Part shown: one piece after another, positions 35,392-42,640 of the stretch
How the letters are laid out: the number at the start of each line of letters is the position of its first letter
Position numbering within the stretch: position 1 is the stretch's first letter
Assembly (NCBI GenBank): GCA_017938925.1
Contig: JAGBAO010000012.1
Coordinates: forward strand, 62,001 to 126,000
Reading direction: 5' to 3'
Length of the DNA: 64,000 nt
Source: Bacteroidales bacterium
Lineage (GTDB): Bacteria > Bacteroidota > Bacteroidia > Bacteroidales > UBA932
Notes under the pieces: model-generated
What the model was told of the DNA's origin: nothing
Seen by the model: only the letters and a program-made list of their open reading frames with translations
Databases searched by the model: none
Translations under genes and position numbers: made by a program

Positions 35392-36474
35392 ATGAAACGT
35401 CTTATGCTTTTATGTGCGACAGTGGCTATGACAGCTATCTTCGCGACCCCTTCAGATGCCTGCACAGGCATTTCCCTGTCTGCCAGGGACGGCAGCAGGG
35501 TAGTGGCCCGTACGGTCGAATGGGCAGCTACCCCGATGCAGTGCGGATATATGGTCTGTCCTCGTGGACACACTTTCCAGTCATACACCCCGACCGGAGC
35601 CAACGGCATGAAATACACGTCGGTATATGGCTTTGTCGGAATTTATACGGAATACGAACCCTTCGTGGTGGAAGGTGTCAACGAAGCAGGCTTGTCTGCC
35701 GGCCTCTTCTTCTTCCCGAACTACGGAGACTATGCACCTTATGTAGAGGCGAACAACGACAAGACTCTCTGCGACATGCAGTTCGTCTCATGGGTGCTCT
35801 CCCAGTTCTCGACAATCGACCAGCTCAAGGCCGAACTCCAGCGTGTGGATCTCGTCACACTTTCACATAATATAGGTGCGGTCCACTGGAGAATTGCCGA
35901 GCCGAACGGCCGTATGGTTGTCCTTGAAGTGGTGGCCGGCGTACCTCATTTCTATGAGAATACTCTCGGAGTCCTCACTAACGCCCCAGGGTTCCAGTGG
36001 CACATGACCAACCTGAACAATTACGTCAATCTCCATCCTGGAACCACTCCGGACAATCAGTTGAAACCAGGAGTCGTTCTCAAGCCTCTCGGACACGGAA
36101 GCGGCATGCTGGGTCTCCCTGGAGACTTCACATCGCCGTCAAGGTTCGTGCGTGCGGCATTCTACCAGACCACAGCCCCGGATTCTGCGACAGGATTCGA
36201 CGCAATAATCCAGGCTTTCCATATCCTGAACAGCTTCGACATTCCGATCGGCAGTCAGCATCCTAAGGACCAGATTCCAAAGGGAATGCCGAGTGCGACT
36301 CAGTTCACGGCTGCGACAGACCAGACTGCCCTTAAACTCTACTACAGGACTGCCTGGAATATGAACATACGCTGCATAGACCTTATGAATATAGATTTCG
36401 CCAAGGTCAGATACCAGTCTCATCCGCTCGATGCGACACAGGTGCAGCCGGTGGAGGCAGTTCACGTCAAGTGA
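35392..36474 (+). CDS. Secreted choloylglycine-hydrolase family Ntn amidase
   Basis: A 360-residue protein with signal peptide ending SDA before Cys24, so processing by signal peptidase would expose the catalytic N-terminal Cys directly. The mature start CTGISLSARDGSRVVARTVE matches linear amide C-N hydrolases (bile salt hydrolase and penicillin V acylase family). Asn is present in VNEAGL and LTNAPGFQW. At the position where bile salt hydrolases often have Asp after Arg (RxxDW) there is Glu (RTVEW). Bile salt, N-acyl amino acid or other amide substrates are all possible. The start was set at 35392 rather than the GTG 6 bases earlier. Confidence 0.85.
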   Translation: MKRLMLLCATVAMTAIFATPSDACTGISLSARDGSRVVARTVEWAATPMQCGYMVCPRGHTFQSYTPTGANGMKYTSVYGFVGIYTEYEPFVVEGVNEAGLSAGLFFFPNYGDYAPYVEANNDKTLCDMQFVSWVLSQFSTIDQLKAELQRVDLVTLSHNIGAVHWRIAEPNGRMVVLEVVAGVPHFYENTLGVLTNAPGFQWHMTNLNNYVNLHPGTTPDNQLKPGVVLKPLGHGSGMLGLPGDFTSPSRFVRAAFYQTTAPDSATGFDAIIQAFHILNSFDIPIGSQHPKDQIPKGMPSATQFTAATDQTALKLYYRTAWNMNIRCIDLMNIDFAKVRYQSHPLDATQVQPVEAVHVK

Positions 36475-36572
36475 TGCTGCTTCAGGCCGCCGTTAACGCG
36501 GCGCGCTTCCGTCCTCTGCAATGGCAAGGCCAGCCATACGCCGAGGCTCTATATATCACTTTCTATCAGCGG

Positions 36573-36606
36573 TCGCCGGGAAACAGCCCCATGCTGTCCC
36601 CGGCGA
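36573..36606 (+). terminator. Strong hairpin, probable terminator after the amidase
   Basis: TCGCCGGG pairs with CCCGGCGA and ACAGC with GCTGT around a short loop. The sequence after it (TTATTATATGG) is only weakly T-rich. Confidence 0.55.
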
Positions 36607-36732
36607 TTATTATATGGTCATTCTCTTTGAAATGTACCTCCTCCTCCATCATTCTCTTCTGTTTTTGAGAGTGTAAAGTAAAACAAAACACCATAAATGT
36701 AAAATAAAATAGGTTTTGTGTTAAATATACCA

Positions 36733-36740
36733 TATCTTTG
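36733..36740 (+). promoter_or_regulatory. -7 box upstream of the small ORF
   Basis: TATCTTTG matches the consensus. The nearest TTTG upstream is 14 bases away, shorter than usual, so only the -7 box is supported. Confidence 0.45.
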
Positions 36741-36790
36741 CGAGGGTGATGAAATCGTAAGGAAATTCAACTGTTAAATCTATAATTATT

Positions 36791-36946
36791 ATGACAACAA
36801 AGCTTATCAAGAACTGCTTTGGCGGGGTTCCATATGAATCTCCGTCAACCAATCCGATTGCAATGAAGAATGAGGGAGTCCTTTGCGCAAGCGGAGAATT
36901 CACAATTCAGAAATTCGAACATGATGCTGAAACGTTGAACTTCTAA
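36791..36946 (+). CDS. Small 51-residue protein with EGVLCASG motif
   Basis: ATG at 36791, TAA at 36944. The product starts MTTKLIKNCFGGVPYESPS and contains NEGVLCASGEF. Short proteins carrying an EGVLCASG-like segment are, as I recall, frequent next to secreted or adhesin-type genes in Bacteroidales, but no function is known to me. It has no signal peptide. The fimbrillin-like lipoprotein starts 16 bases downstream, suggesting co-transcription from the -7 box at 36733. Base composition is AT-rich like its neighbour. Confidence 0.65.
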   Translation: MTTKLIKNCFGGVPYESPSTNPIAMKNEGVLCASGEFTIQKFEHDAETLNF

Positions 36947-36962
36947 CATTGGACTTACAATC

Positions 36963-38936
36963 ATGAAAAGACATTTTTACACACTGGGTTTGATGTTGGC
37001 AGCCACATTCACCCTGACAAACTGTGCACAGGAAATCGATAATCCTAACGATGTACCTTCTGCCGGTATTCCATTTGAAATCGTTGCTACTTCTGCTGAG
37101 ACAAAGACCGTGAATGATGGTCTGAATACTAAATGGGTGGCTGATGATCAAATCAATATCTTCCACGCTGTGGCTGAAACAAATGCATACGTTGCCGATG
37201 GTGCATTTACTGTTGCTGAAGCTGATGTGGCCACAGGTCGCTTTACAGGAACTCTCTCTGCAGCTCTTGAATCTGATAAGGTATACGATTGGTATGCTTT
37301 ATACCCGTATAGTGAGCATGTTACAACCCCAGGTGAGCATGATGAGGGTTATACATACATAGGTCACAGCAAAGGCCTCAATCAGAGTGGATATGACAGC
37401 ATGGCTTCTCTGAAGGGAAGCGTCTGCCCTCTGTATGGTATCGCGACAGCAGTTCCTGAAGGAACCAAACCTTCGATGACAATGAACCATATATCTTCTA
37501 TCGTTGCTATCAATGTCACAAATGCAACTGAGGAGGCTCTTACAGTATCTACCGCATCACTTACTGCTGAGGAGGATATTGTTGGTTCATATTTCATTGA
37601 TATTACCAAGTCTCCTGTAGTATGTACTCCAAGTGCGTCGAATTATGTTAATAATACTGCAACCGTGAATGTGTCAGGCGGTACAGAGCTTGCTCAGGGT
37701 GAGTCAGCAATTCTCTACCTGGCTATCAAGCCTTTTACTGCCGCAACTGGTGAGAAGCTCGTTCTTTCTGTAAATGGTTATGAGAAAGAACTTACAATGA
37801 CCAAAGATGTAACTTTCGCAGCTGGTAAAATTAAGATATTGAATTTCTCTTATGATAAAGAACCAGATCCTGTCGTACCAGAACCAGAAGGAACTGTAAA
37901 TGCAACTATTTCATTTGCAAGCGATGCACAGAGAATTTCTCATGATGGTGATGGCCAGGTATGGGAAAATGATGGAATTACATTTACCAATGCAAAGCAC
38001 AACTCTACTAATGCTGTGGTAGACAATGTGAATCCTGTAAGATTGTATAAGAATTCAAAGATTACAATTGAGGCTCCTGGCAATATAGTAAAGATTGAAT
38101 TCACCTCTAGTACTGGTGATTATTTTGGATATTTGAAATCACTTCTTCCAAATGCATCTGTTAATGGACAGGTTGTCACTGAAGTTTATGATGGGTCATC
38201 TAATACAGTTGAGTATGAATTGTCAACTGGTCAGTTGAGATTGAATAGCCTTACTGTGACTTATTCTACTGAGGGCTATGTTCCACCGGTGCTTGAATCA
38301 ATTGCTGTAAGCGGTGATTACAAGACTGAGTTTATACAAGGTTCTACATTCTCGTTTGGTGGTGTCGTTACTGCTACTTATGACAATGGCTCAACTAAGA
38401 ATGTAACTACTGACTGTGTGTTCTCTGGCTATGATCTTGAGCAACTTGGTGATCAGACTGTGACTGTTTCTTATGAGGACGAAACTGCTGAATATGATAT
38501 CACTGTCATAGAGAAACCAGCAGCAGGTTCTTCTGTCACTGTTGAAATGTCTTCATTCTCCAATACTGCAGATGCCCTGGATGATGTAATTTCATATACC
38601 ACTGCAAAAGGTGGCGGAACAGCTAATCCAGCTATAAATAACTCGATAATTCGTATTTATCAGGCTGGCTCAGGTAAAACAGAAGGTGGATCAATCACTA
38701 TCAAGGCTGCGGACGGTTACACTTTGACTTCTGTGACTATTGGTTCTACTATGAATACATCAATTGCATATACTATTGGAAACAGCACAACAAAGTCTTC
38801 GTCAGAATCACTTAGCGCTAATGGTAAATATACCGTTGATGATATAAACTCAAATTCCATTACATTCTATTGTATGGGAACATCGTCATCAACTCGTCTG
38901 TATGTAAATTATCTGAGTGCAACATACACTAACTGA
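36963..38936 (+). CDS. Fimbrillin-like multi-domain lipoprotein
   Basis: A 657-residue lipoprotein (lipobox LTNC, Cys about 21). The N-terminal region (about 30-300) resembles fimbrillin-like proteins of Bacteroidales, with TKTVNDGLNTKWVADDQIN. A proline-rich hinge (PDPVVPEPEG) precedes a beta domain (about 315-430) ending LNSLTVTYS. A bacterial Ig-like group 3 domain follows (about 440-515, VTVSYEDETAEYDITV). The C-terminal domain (about 520-657) ends LYVNYLSATYT and looks like a second copy of the first beta domain. It is likely surface-exposed, as an adhesin or pilus component. Its AT-rich codon usage differs from flanking genes. Confidence 0.8.
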   Translation: MKRHFYTLGLMLAATFTLTNCAQEIDNPNDVPSAGIPFEIVATSAETKTVNDGLNTKWVADDQINIFHAVAETNAYVADGAFTVAEADVATGRFTGTLSAALESDKVYDWYALYPYSEHVTTPGEHDEGYTYIGHSKGLNQSGYDSMASLKGSVCPLYGIATAVPEGTKPSMTMNHISSIVAINVTNATEEALTVSTASLTAEEDIVGSYFIDITKSPVVCTPSASNYVNNTATVNVSGGTELAQGESAILYLAIKPFTAATGEKLVLSVNGYEKELTMTKDVTFAAGKIKILNFSYDKEPDPVVPEPEGTVNATISFASDAQRISHDGDGQVWENDGITFTNAKHNSTNAVVDNVNPVRLYKNSKITIEAPGNIVKIEFTSSTGDYFGYLKSLLPNASVNGQVVTEVYDGSSNTVEYELSTGQLRLNSLTVTYSTEGYVPPVLESIAVSGDYKTEFIQGSTFSFGGVVTATYDNGSTKNVTTDCVFSGYDLEQLGDQTVTVSYEDETAEYDITVIEKPAAGSSVTVEMSSFSNTADALDDVISYTTAKGGGTANPAINNSIIRIYQAGSGKTEGGSITIKAADGYTLTSVTIGSTMNTSIAYTIGNSTTKSSSESLSANGKYTVDDINSNSITFYCMGTSSSTRLYVNYLSATYTN

Positions 38937-39020
38937 CCATCATCCGGCTGAGGCGTCGGGGGTGATGAGCCCACAGGCGTTGAGCCTGGCGCGACGGTGA
39001 CCACCGGGAGTGTGGAGATA

Positions 39021-39054
39021 AAGAGTTCGACAGAGGTTTCTCTGTCGGGCTCTT
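39021..39054 (+). terminator. Terminator-like hairpin
   Basis: AAGAG..CGACAGAG pairs with CTCTGTCG..CTCTT around a 4-base loop with a two-base mismatch; TCATCTTGTTG follows. Confidence 0.6.
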
Positions 39055-39169
39055 CATCTTGTTGTATGGGTACTATACTTCGAGGCTTATTTCGTGGCAA
39101 CTTAAAATAGTGCGTTTCATCTGGAAACACGCCATCTTTCCCGGACAAGTCTGCTCAATTGCAGTGACC

Positions 39170-39287
39170 ACGGCACCGACAGGCAGACTTTTAGCCAATA
39201 CAGCGCCTGTCTGTGCAGAATATCATGCCTGTGGCACCTGAAACGGCACCAACAGGCAGACTTTTGACCAAAACATTGCCTGTCGGT
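39170..39287. repeat. Pair of 45-base direct repeats, 73-base period
   Basis: ACGGCACCGACAGGCAGACT begins at 39170 and ACGGCACCAACAGGCAGACT at 39243. Both continue for about 45 bases with few changes. Each unit contains inverted ACAGGC and GCCTGT arms. Confidence 0.8.
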
Positions 39288-39358
39288 ATCCTCGATAAAG
39301 TGAGGCTCAGAAGAATCATTTCACCAATGGGTCTTGTTAAGAAAGCTATTTTGAGTAC

Positions 39359-39390
39359 TTTGGTGAACTGTTTCGCATTTTGTATCTTTG
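39359..39390 (+). promoter_or_regulatory. Bacteroidota-type promoter of the YfcC gene
   Basis: TTTG at 39359-39362 and TATCTTTG at 39383-39390 with a 20-base gap. The start codon is 20 bases downstream, confirming ATG 39411 as the start. Confidence 0.75.
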
Positions 39391-39410
39391 CACTCAAATT
39401 TGATGTGTCC

Positions 39411-40922
39411 ATGAAGAAACTGAGGGTTCCAAACACATACGTAATAATTTTCTGTGCGATTCTGCTGGCGGCTCTGGCTACATGGCTGGTGCCGGGTGGG
39501 GTTCCGCAGACGTGGCAGGTGTTTTCTGCCGTTTATGAAGGCTTCAGCCAGCAGGCGGACATTATTGCTTTCGTCCTTATTGTCGGAGGTGCCTTCTGGG
39601 TGGTTAACAGCACCAAGGCTGTGGATGAGGGAGTCGCAAAGTTCATCGGGGCTGTAAGACGTCTGGAAAGGTTCTCGTTTGTCAGGAAGGCTGGTGCTGG
39701 GAATATAGTCATTGTCCTTGTGATGCTGCTTTTCGGCCTTTTCGGGGCCGTTTTCGGCATGAGTGAGGAGACGATAGTCTTTGTTGCGGTGGTGATTCCT
39801 TTGGCCAGATCTCTTGGATACGACGAGTTCATTGCAGTGTTCATGGTCTATGTCGCTGCCCATGTGGGTTTTGCCGGTGCAATGCTCAATCCGTTCACCA
39901 TCGGCATCGCTCAGGAGATGGCTGGACTGCCTCTTTTCTCCGGAATCGAATACAGGACTTTGTGCTGGTGCGTTCTCATGACTGTCGCCATAGTTTTCGT
40001 GCTTTATCAGGCTGCCAGGACAAGAAAGAATCATCTGCTACTCCAGACAGATCAGCAAGTACAGGAAAGGGCGGAGGCAGACATCACGGTGGAGCCTCAA
40101 AGCCGCTCGGGTGCCTGGTTATCCTTCGCCCTTACCGTGGCTGCATTACTGCTCTTTACCGTTTTCTATGCCTCTGAGTGCGTTGTGAAGATCGGTGGCA
40201 GAGAATACTCTGTTCCATGGCTGTTGTGGCTCGCAACTGGTCTTTACCTGATTTTTTCCCTGATTTCTCTCAGAAGCTCAGTGAAGATGTATATCCTGAA
40301 CATGCTCATGTTCACGATAGTCTTTCTTGTAATCGGAGTGATGGGCTACGGATGGTATCTCCCTGAAATCTGTGCCCTGTTCATGGCATTGGCTGTCGCT
40401 GCAGGTATTTCAGCGGGATATTCTCCCGATAATATTGCCAAGGAGTTTGTCGCCGGTGCAAAGGATATCTTCTCTGCGGCCCTCGTGATAGGTTTTGCAG
40501 CAGGAATCATCGTGATTCTCAACAATGGTCAGGTGATTGACAAGATGCTCTCAGCAATGGCAGCCTCATTGGAGAAGAGCGGCAGGGTAGGGGCTCTGGC
40601 TTCCATGTATGGAATCCAGACCTTCATCAATCTGTTCATTCCTTCAGCATCGGCAAAAGCAGCCATAACAATGCCTGTCATGGCTCCGTTTTCGGACATG
40701 ATAGAGGTTTCGCGTCAGGCGACAGTACTTGCCTTCCAGTTCGGAGACGGTTTCACGAATATGATCACTCCATGTTCCGGTGTCCTTATGGCTGTCCTTT
40801 CGGTGGCAAAGATCCCATACGGAAAATGGGTGGGAAGAGTCTGGAAGTTCATTCTGCTTCTGATCGCCCTAGGCTTCCTGCTTCTTCTTCCGACCCTGTT
40901 CCTGGATATACCGGGATTCTGA
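39411..40922 (+). CDS. YfcC family carrier (C4-dicarboxylate/basic amino acid type)
   Basis: A 503-residue inner-membrane protein with about 12 hydrophobic segments, in the YfcC/DcuC superfamily. It begins MKKLRVPNTYVIIFCAILL. Conserved-looking pore regions are FGLFGAVFGMSEETIVFV, AHVGFAGAMLNPFTIG and FIPSASAKAAITMPVMAPF with the later DGFTNMITPCSGVLMA. Family members are annotated as basic amino acid antiporters or C4-dicarboxylate carriers; the substrate is not determined. It has its own promoter and terminator, so it is a single-gene unit. Confidence 0.9.
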   Translation: MKKLRVPNTYVIIFCAILLAALATWLVPGGVPQTWQVFSAVYEGFSQQADIIAFVLIVGGAFWVVNSTKAVDEGVAKFIGAVRRLERFSFVRKAGAGNIVIVLVMLLFGLFGAVFGMSEETIVFVAVVIPLARSLGYDEFIAVFMVYVAAHVGFAGAMLNPFTIGIAQEMAGLPLFSGIEYRTLCWCVLMTVAIVFVLYQAARTRKNHLLLQTDQQVQERAEADITVEPQSRSGAWLSFALTVAALLLFTVFYASECVVKIGGREYSVPWLLWLATGLYLIFSLISLRSSVKMYILNMLMFTIVFLVIGVMGYGWYLPEICALFMALAVAAGISAGYSPDNIAKEFVAGAKDIFSAALVIGFAAGIIVILNNGQVIDKMLSAMAASLEKSGRVGALASMYGIQTFINLFIPSASAKAAITMPVMAPFSDMIEVSRQATVLAFQFGDGFTNMITPCSGVLMAVLSVAKIPYGKWVGRVWKFILLLIALGFLLLLPTLFLDIPGF

Positions 40923-40941
40923 TCCTTGGACAGTAATAATC

Positions 40942-40977
40942 AAAGGAGGGTTACCGTCACGGCAGCCCTCCTTTTTT
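40942..40977 (+). terminator. Rho-independent terminator after YfcC
   Basis: AAAGGAGGG pairs with CCCTCCTTT, loop 15 bases with an inner CCGT/ACGG, and a run of six T follows. Confidence 0.93.
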
Positions 40978-41140
40978 GTACTTTAACTATAATTTCGGTC
41001 TAAATACACAAATAACAGAATTGTTATATCAGGTTCTGTTACCCTTTACTTTAACCTTATGACGCAAAGGTAAGGCATTGCCCGCTTTTGTGAAAATAAT
41101 AGTGATTTCAGGGATAAAAATGTGATTATACCATGTAATT

Positions 41141-41208
41141 TGTGACTAAAATCAATTATTTGTGACGAATAAAATTATTTTGTATTTTTGTCACACCTAA
41201 ATTGTGAC
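41141..41208. promoter_or_regulatory. Repeated TGTGAC sites around the LytTR gene promoter
   Basis: TGTGAC occurs at 41141, 41161 and 41203, and inverted (GTCACA) at 41190. The spacings of 20 and 42 place them on about the same face of the helix. They flank the -33 and -7 boxes, the expected layout for a regulator acting on its own promoter. Confidence 0.6.
41159..41190 (+). promoter_or_regulatory. Bacteroidota-type promoter of the LytTR gene
   Basis: TTTG at 41159-41162 and TATTTTTG at 41183-41190, gap 20. The ATG at 41213 is 22 bases downstream. Confidence 0.75.
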
Positions 41209-41212
41209 TAAA

Positions 41213-42013
41213 ATGACTACCGTTCCAAGTGAATTCAGACGCTTTGTGCCGCAGTTGCTGCATATGATCACTCTTCCTGTCTTCTTCTTCATCTTCATGC
41301 TGCTCTATCAGCCTATGGATGTCGTGAATGTCATGGGAGATGAGTGGTTCGCAGTGCATCTGACCATCATTTCCTGCATTCTGCTGCTTTCTGTCATAGT
41401 GGTAAGGCTCTTGTATTATTTCATTCCTCTCCGGATTAACTACACTTTGTATGCTTGCTGGTGCCTGCTGGAAATGATATTTGCATCGTTTTTCGTGGCT
41501 TTATATCTGTGGCTGGCCCTCCATCGTGATATGCCTTATTTTGAAGTGGTCCAGATTTCCTTCCGCTTCCTGTTCTTTGCCATGATATTCCCGTACACCA
41601 TATTGGCGTTGGGCATCAGGGTCTATGCATATCACTCTAAGGGAGTTCTTCCGGATGATTCTCAGGTGCAGAGAATGCGGTTCTATGATGTCAATCATAA
41701 TCTGAAGATAGTTCTGACGCCCGACTCAATCATGTATATCGCTTCTGATGAGAACTATGTGAACATTTCATACGCTGAGAACGGCAAAGAAAGGATCTAT
41801 ACCCTGCGTAGTTCCATGAAGGCTATTGATGAATTATGCCAGGAAAACGGTCTGGTCAGATGCCATCGTTCCTATTTCGTCAATCCTGCCTTTGTAAAGG
41901 TTCTGCGAAAGGATAAGGAGGGGGTCATATATGCAGAAATGGAGTCCAGGGATATGCCGCATATCCCGGTCTCCAAGAAATATTATGACCGTCTTGCCGA
42001 ACTTTTATATTAG
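41213..42013 (+). CDS. Membrane-bound LytTR-family regulator
   Basis: A 266-residue protein with about four transmembrane helices in the first half (for example LPVFFFIFMLLYQPM and ILLLSVIVVRLLYYF) and a C-terminal LytTR DNA-binding domain (about 160-266). The latter has IMYIASDENYVNIS, IYTLRSSMKAID and LVRCHRSYFVNPAFV. There is no receiver domain, so the membrane part probably senses a signal directly. I chose the ATG at 41213 over the GTG 9 bases before it because of the promoter distance. The TGTGAC repeats around the promoter suggest autoregulation. It overlaps the convergent kinase gene by 4 bases. Confidence 0.88.
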   Translation: MTTVPSEFRRFVPQLLHMITLPVFFFIFMLLYQPMDVVNVMGDEWFAVHLTIISCILLLSVIVVRLLYYFIPLRINYTLYACWCLLEMIFASFFVALYLWLALHRDMPYFEVVQISFRFLFFAMIFPYTILALGIRVYAYHSKGVLPDDSQVQRMRFYDVNHNLKIVLTPDSIMYIASDENYVNISYAENGKERIYTLRSSMKAIDELCQENGLVRCHRSYFVNPAFVKVLRKDKEGVIYAEMESRDMPHIPVSKKYYDRLAELLY

Positions 42014-42621
42014 AAGAGTCCGTACAGCTGTGCGTCGATCTTGTCCGTGATGTGTGAGAAGTCTTCGGGACGATGCTCATAATCGAGGTTGTCTGCCTCG
42101 ATTATGAGAACTTTTCCCTTATAGTTTGCAATCCATTCCTCATATCTTTCGTTAAGATTGCTGAGGTATTCGATGCTTATGCTCTTTTCATAATCCCTTC
42201 CGCGTTTCTGGATCTGAGAAACGAGGGTGGGGACAGACGTCTTGAGGTAGATGAGCAGATCCGGCTCATGGACCATGGACATCATGAGGTTGAAAAGCTG
42301 CATATAGGTGTCAAAATCACGGTCTGAGAGGTTTCCCATCGCCTTGTTGTTGGCTACGAAGATATGAACACCCTCCAGGATGGTCCTGTCCTGGACGATG
42401 ACATCCTCTGACTTGGATATCTCCACCAGATCCTGAAAACGCTGTGCAAGGAAGTAGGTCTCCAGATTGTAAGACCATCTTTCTATATCCTTGTAGTAGT
42501 CTTCAAGATACGGATTATAGGTGACAGCCTCATATTTGGGTGTCCATCCGTAGTGCTCGGCGAGCATTCTTGTCAGTGTCGTTTTTCCGCAGCCTATGTT
42601 TCCGGCTATTCCTATATGCAT
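42010..42621 (-). CDS. Deoxynucleoside kinase
   Basis: A 203-residue kinase of the deoxynucleoside kinase family (deoxyadenosine/deoxyguanosine kinase-like) salvaging deoxynucleosides. It has the P-loop GNIGCGKTTL, the DRT motif in VQDRTILEG and the lid region QIQKRGRDYEKS. Typical length. It follows gdhA by 19 bases on the same strand. Which base is preferred cannot be read reliably. Confidence 0.93.
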   Translation of the reverse strand: MHIGIAGNIGCGKTTLTRMLAEHYGWTPKYEAVTYNPYLEDYYKDIERWSYNLETYFLAQRFQDLVEISKSEDVIVQDRTILEGVHIFVANNKAMGNLSDRDFDTYMQLFNLMMSMVHEPDLLIYLKTSVPTLVSQIQKRGRDYEKSISIEYLSNLNERYEEWIANYKGKVLIIEADNLDYEHRPEDFSHITDKIDAQLYGLF

Positions 42622-42640
42622 AATTATCTGGGTTTAAAGT

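Larger units (their letters stand above)
36475..36790. other. Intergenic region before the small ORF and lipoprotein
   Basis: 316 bases. It contains the strong hairpin at 36573-36606 and a -7 box TATCTTTG at 36733-36740 that probably serves the downstream small ORF. I see no convincing gene: a 28-codon minus-strand frame inside the hairpin was considered and rejected. The right half is AT-rich. Confidence 0.6.
38937..39358. other. Spacer with hairpin, coding-like debris and a repeat pair
   Basis: About 420 bases between the lipoprotein and the YfcC promoter. It holds a GC-rich stretch in the lipoprotein frame, a terminator-like hairpin at 39021-39054, and two 45-base direct repeats (39170 and 39243). 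No independent gene is supported. Confidence 0.6.

Noticed and set aside
36573-36662. 28-codon minus-strand frame through the strong hairpin
   Set aside because: Its C-terminal part is encoded entirely by the palindrome, so it is most simply explained as a structural element.
39213-39410. N-terminal extension of the YfcC gene
   Set aside because: The -33/-7 promoter lies inside it, so transcription begins after it.
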